From an uncultured Ruminococcus sp. (GTDB lineage: Bacteria > Bacillota > Clostridia > Oscillospirales > Ruminococcaceae), in NCBI GenBank assembly GCA_902780505.1, contig CACZFN010000001.1, positions 62,001-126,000 on the forward strand: a stretch of DNA of 64,000 nucleotides. The letters run 5' to 3'. Positions 63,749-64,000 of this stretch are shown in pieces. The first letter of the stretch is position 1, and each line of letters starts with the position of its first letter. Both the position numbers and the translations under genes were made by a program. The notes beneath the pieces are model-generated. The model did no database searches, was not told the origin of the DNA, and saw only the letters and a list, made by a program, of their open reading frames with translations.

Positions 63749-64000
63749 ATGGACGATCTTATGAACAGCCTGCAAAATGTTCTTCAGGACAAGGACGCTA
63801 TGGCGCAGATATCAGAGCTTGCAAAGCTTTTAGGCGGCAGTGACAATGCCGCCCCTGCACCGCCGGCAGCAAACACGGGTACAGGTGACGGCGGATTATC
63901 ACAGCTGTCCTCACTTCTCGGGGGCAGCACAGGCAATAACTCAAACGACGGTATAAAGGGTATTGATCCGCAGCTTTTATTAAAGCTCGGAACTGTCATA
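63749..64000 (+). CDS. Uncharacterised small protein, N-terminal part (runs off window)
   Basis: The ATG at 63749 follows GGAGGG. The visible 84 residues comprise a helical start (MDDLMNSLQNVLQDKDAM, then ISELAKLLGG), a low-complexity Ala/Pro/Gly/Ser/Asn linker and the start of a second helix (GIDPQLLLKLGTVI). The frame is open at the window edge. Partner of the 81-aa gene; function unknown. Confidence 0.75.
   Translation, partial: MDDLMNSLQNVLQDKDAMAQISELAKLLGGSDNAAPAPPAANTGTGDGGLSQLSSLLGGSTGNNSNDGIKGIDPQLLLKLGTVI

Overview
The window looks like a chromosomal segment of a low-to-mid GC clostridial Firmicute, most likely a Ruminococcus or close relative in the Oscillospiraceae. This is inferred from the strong SD sites and TTGACA/TATAAT-type promoters, the infC-rpmI-rplT, tig-clpP-clpX and topA-trmFO neighbourhoods, AddAB in place of RecBCD, a SpoIID-family protein, DUF1540, DUF6472 and DUF1048 proteins, glucan/choline-binding type repeats and a Cthe_2159-type beta-helix lipoprotein. 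No tRNA, rRNA, CRISPR array, prophage or intact transposase was seen.

Region 1 to 18.5 kb is informational housekeeping on the minus strand: infC-rpmI-rplT with its own promoter, leader and terminator, then a TrmH-type methyltransferase, dprA, topA, trmFO, plsX, rnc, a radical SAM protein and the 5' end of smc. Upstream lie addA/addB and two tiny genes, a secreted Cys-containing peptide and a 59-aa membrane protein. At 18.6-23 kb asnB (+) follows a compact folded leader that ends in a terminator. It converges on metA-rarA (-), where metA has a structured leader. At 23-37.4 kb, still mostly minus, come glyA, a membrane-linked XRE regulator, tig-clpP-clpX, a phosphoesterase, DUF1540 (+), thrC, and an operon of two signal peptidases, rbgA, rnhB and yraN. 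Then follow rplS with a leader and the radical SAM/DUF2344 pair.

Region 37.5-43.7 kb is the clearest accessory segment. A LysR regulator is divergent from an operon of aldo/keto reductase, flavodoxin-like lipoprotein, iron-type alcohol dehydrogenase, esterase-like lipoprotein and a deletion-scarred esterase. A second aldo/keto reductase follows under a promoter resembling the first one. Together they suggest a carbonyl or quinone reduction/detoxification module with a surface-anchored arm.

Region 43.9-50.1 kb holds surface and sugar functions: the Cthe_2159-type lipoprotein, an EAL-HDOD protein, and a lone GH31 alpha-xylosidase-like enzyme with a cre-like operator nearby. At 50.1-58.4 kb are tyrA, pepV, DUF6472 and mnmG, a lipid kinase, a SpoIID-like protein and a hotdog thioesterase coupled to S-adenosylhomocysteine hydrolase. 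The right end has a decayed gene, a palindromic element, a 718-aa membrane-anchored repeat protein, a DUF1048-PadR pair whose promoter carries three near-identical palindromic operators, a phosphodiesterase and two small uncharacterised genes, the last running off the window.
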